NCBI GenBank assembly: GCA_963277665.1
Contig: OY728159.1
Location: 1,023,265,343 to 1,023,329,342 of the forward strand
Reading direction: 5' to 3'
DNA from: Viscum album
Taxonomy: Eukaryota; Streptophyta; Magnoliopsida; Santalales; Viscaceae
Length of the DNA: 64,000 nucleotides
Shown in pieces: positions 62,400 through 64,000 of this stretch. The first letter of the stretch is position 1, and each line of letters begins with the position of its first letter. The notes under the pieces were generated by a model, which had not been told where the DNA came from, ran no database searches, and worked only from the letters and a program-made list of their open reading frames with translations. The position numbers and the translations under genes are program-made.

Positions 62400-63115
62400 G
62401 GATAGAATAAAGACTAGTGATACTCCCATGAGTACAACCTATAAATTGGATGTTGATGAAAATTGAAAATCATTTAATGAAATTGGTTAAAAAGGTATGT
62501 TGTGAATATTACTATATCTTATTTATAGATGACCAAATATTATGGTTAGTGTATGTATGTGTGAATTTTTTATGTAAATCCCATGGAATCAGATTTACTT
62601 GATGTCAATGAAATTTATAAATACATCAATTATACAACCAATATTCATCTATATTATCATAGATGCCAACAATTTGATTTTGTGATTTATTCAGATGCAA
62701 TTTTTTTGTGGCTATAAGTTAGATACAAAAGATACGTCTAGAGAAAGTAACTATTTGAGAAAGTCACTAGATTCATGGTGCTATAAATAGAAATTTTGTT
62801 TTTTTGTATACAATAAGGGATGAGTACGAAGTCACATTATGTTTTCTTGAATAGATTTTAGGGTTGAAAAAAACCTTAATTAACTATTTTTTTCAATTTA
62901 CACATGAAAATGTAAAATTTGATAATAGAAGTGTGATAAATATATCTTAAAAACATGTATCTAATTCTAGGATAAAACATATTGATATAATAAATAAGTT
63001 TTTGGGAAATAAACGTCAAAGATGGGATATAACTCTTGAATACATTGGAACTGAACATAATCATGAAAACATATTTATAAATCAATATTATTTTGATGGA
63101 TAAAGCTATATCATA
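62400..63115 (+). pseudogene. E4 RNase H remnant
   Basis: Reads SDTPMSTTYKLDVDEN near 62418, LLYLIYR-PNIMVSVCMCEF near 62510-62570, and QQFDFVIYSDAIF near 62670-62705. The end, about 62910-63110, reads VKFDNRSVINIS, KHVSNSRIKHIDIINKFLGN, DITLEYIGTEHNHENIFIN. This is the copia RNase H tail, D-KSAI-ISKNPV-HSRTKHIDIR-HF-RD, F-ST--QLADIFTKPL, in its Sirevirus form. A few stops and one-base shifts are present. Confidence 0.88.
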
Positions 63116-63196
63116 CATGAATTAGGAATGATAAAATTCTATTAATTATTTTACGTTAGATTTACTCTACATAGCTGATTTATTTTTGATGATATA

Positions 63197-63350
63197 CCAT
63201 TGGTGATCAACCACTGGTCATCGACCATAGGTGATCGACCATTTGTGACATACCATTAGTAACCCACTATTAGTGATTGATCATTGTTTATCCACCATTG
63301 GTGATTGGCTACTGATGATTTACCATTGGAGATCCAACTCTGGAGATCTA
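63197..63350 (+). repeat. 14-bp x 11 tandem array behind E4 pol
   Basis: Eleven units of exactly 14 bp run in register from 63197 to 63350, consensus CCATTGGTGATCGA. Examples are CCATTGGTGATCAA, CCACTGGTCATCGA, CCATAGGTGATCGA and CCATTGGTGATTGG. Units differ by substitution only, with no indel. The unit length is not a multiple of three and the array lies after the pol end, so it is not a protein repeat. Confidence 0.95.
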
Positions 63351-64000
63351 CAGTCTGAGTTTTCTACTACATTAATTTTATATGATTAATTTTTTATTAT
63401 ATTTTTTATGAATATTTTATTATATATTGTGTTTAGTTATAAATCCCTAAATGATAAAATTGTATTAAGATATAATCTAAGAACCCTCACAAACACTCCT
63501 CATTGGAATATTTCTTCTTTCTTTTTCTCTCAACCTAAAACCGTCCATGTGTTCACCCTTATTGTTTTGATCCATTTTTATTATAGTTTGATTGAAACAA
63601 GCCTTGGTTTTATATCTTTAATAACAACACCCCTTGAAGAAATCATGATGTTAATAATAGAAAATAACTTTTAGGGAAGTGATAAACCTTCAACTCCAGA
63701 CTCGAGAATTTGTTTCTGAAAAGGAGATATATGATGAATGCTTTGTTTAGAAAAAATCATAGGTACATGAAGAGATCTAGGACCAAGGATTGATCAAATG
63801 GTTTTTGATGATTGAACAACTATTCAAACTGAGTTTGGATCACTAATTTTATAAAATTTTAGAGTTTATTTTTTTGTGATAAGAAATCTATTGTCAAATT
63901 TTTATGTGATTGTAAAAAAGTAAAATTTTCTTTAAAAAACGGTCCAGATGTGTCGATGTACCAGAAGAGGTATTTTTTATGATAGTCGATGTTTCATTCC
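63351..64000 (+). other. E4 region downstream of pol (3' non-coding region or 3' LTR start)
   Basis: Contains an ORF at 63408-63674 (88 codons, ending EEIMMLIIENNF) with hydrophobic stretches and no recognised motif. Some Sireviruses carry an envelope-like gene here, but I see nothing that supports that assignment. No polypurine tract or LTR start can be fixed. Confidence 0.35.

Larger units (their letters stand above)
57900..64000 (+). mobile_element. E4: decayed Ty1/copia retrotransposon of the SIRE/Maximus (Sirevirus) lineage, right end outside window
   Basis: A primer-binding site at 58264 is followed on the plus strand by gag with zinc knuckle, a pre-integrase block, integrase, reverse transcriptase and RNase H, the Ty1/copia order (integrase before RT). 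Details of gag, and the RNase H end ISKxHVSNSRIKHIDI, match Sireviruses rather than other copia lineages. Every domain has stops and frame changes. The 5' LTR occupies an uncertain stretch ending near 58261. The 3' LTR is not identifiable and probably lies beyond the window. Confidence 0.87.

Noticed and set aside
63408..63674. Sirevirus envelope-like gene
   Set aside because: Position fits, but the 88-codon peptide shows no coiled coil or other feature that I can tie to known envelope-like proteins.

Overview
The window is plant nuclear DNA from a large, repeat-rich genome. I find no intact host gene, no tRNA or rRNA gene and no organelle-derived block. The lineages present are Ty3/gypsy chromoviruses of Tekay/Del type, a Ty1/copia Sirevirus and a CACTA (En/Spm) transposon with TNP2 and DUF4216 homology. 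All are plant families. Most of the DNA is very AT-rich. The exception is the youngest-looking element (about 24.0-34.6 kb), which is clearly richer in G+C. All coding regions contain stop codons and frameshifts, so they are annotated as pseudogenes. Homologies rest on motif recognition by eye and boundaries of old elements are approximate.

Layout. 1-9540: decayed Tekay/Del-like gypsy element (E1), plus strand, with its 5' LTR cut by the window edge. 9541-16100: AT-rich DNA with short unrecognised ORFs. 16100-17950: AT-rich dispersed repeat (copy A). 19.4-23.46 kb: a pair of diverged direct repeats, probably LTRs of a small non-autonomous element. 23.48-23.99 kb and 34.58-36.0 kb: probable copy B of the AT-rich repeat, split by a second Tekay/Del-like element (E2, 23987-34576). 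E2 has 3-kb LTRs, a near-perfect 5-bp target-site duplication, two kinds of tandem array in each LTR, an internal integrase deletion and a mutated RT catalytic residue.

36.0-50.4 kb is dominated by CACTA material. There is a palindromic subterminal-type repeat cluster (39.42-39.67 kb), a CACTA terminal motif (39692-39727), about 16 tandem copies of a roughly 178-bp satellite (40.29-43.25 kb), and on the minus strand a decayed DUF4216 domain (about 46.93-47.23 kb) and TNP2 transposase (about 47.7-49.6 kb). 50.44-56.66 kb is a third LTR element (E3) with 1-kb LTRs and no recognisable coding domain. From about 57.9 kb to the window end lies a decayed Sirevirus with gag, integrase, RT and RNase H all recognisable, followed by an exact 14-bp x 11 tandem array.

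The most interesting signals are structural. They are the 178-bp satellite array lying between a CACTA terminus and a TNP2 gene, the palindromic CTACCGGTAG arrays upstream of the E2 promoter, which have lost CpG sites unequally between the two LTRs, and the in-register 14-bp array behind the Sirevirus pol. No gene here is likely to make a working product. Relative ages, judged from LTR divergence, run from E2 (youngest) through E1 to E3 and the 19-23 kb pair (oldest).
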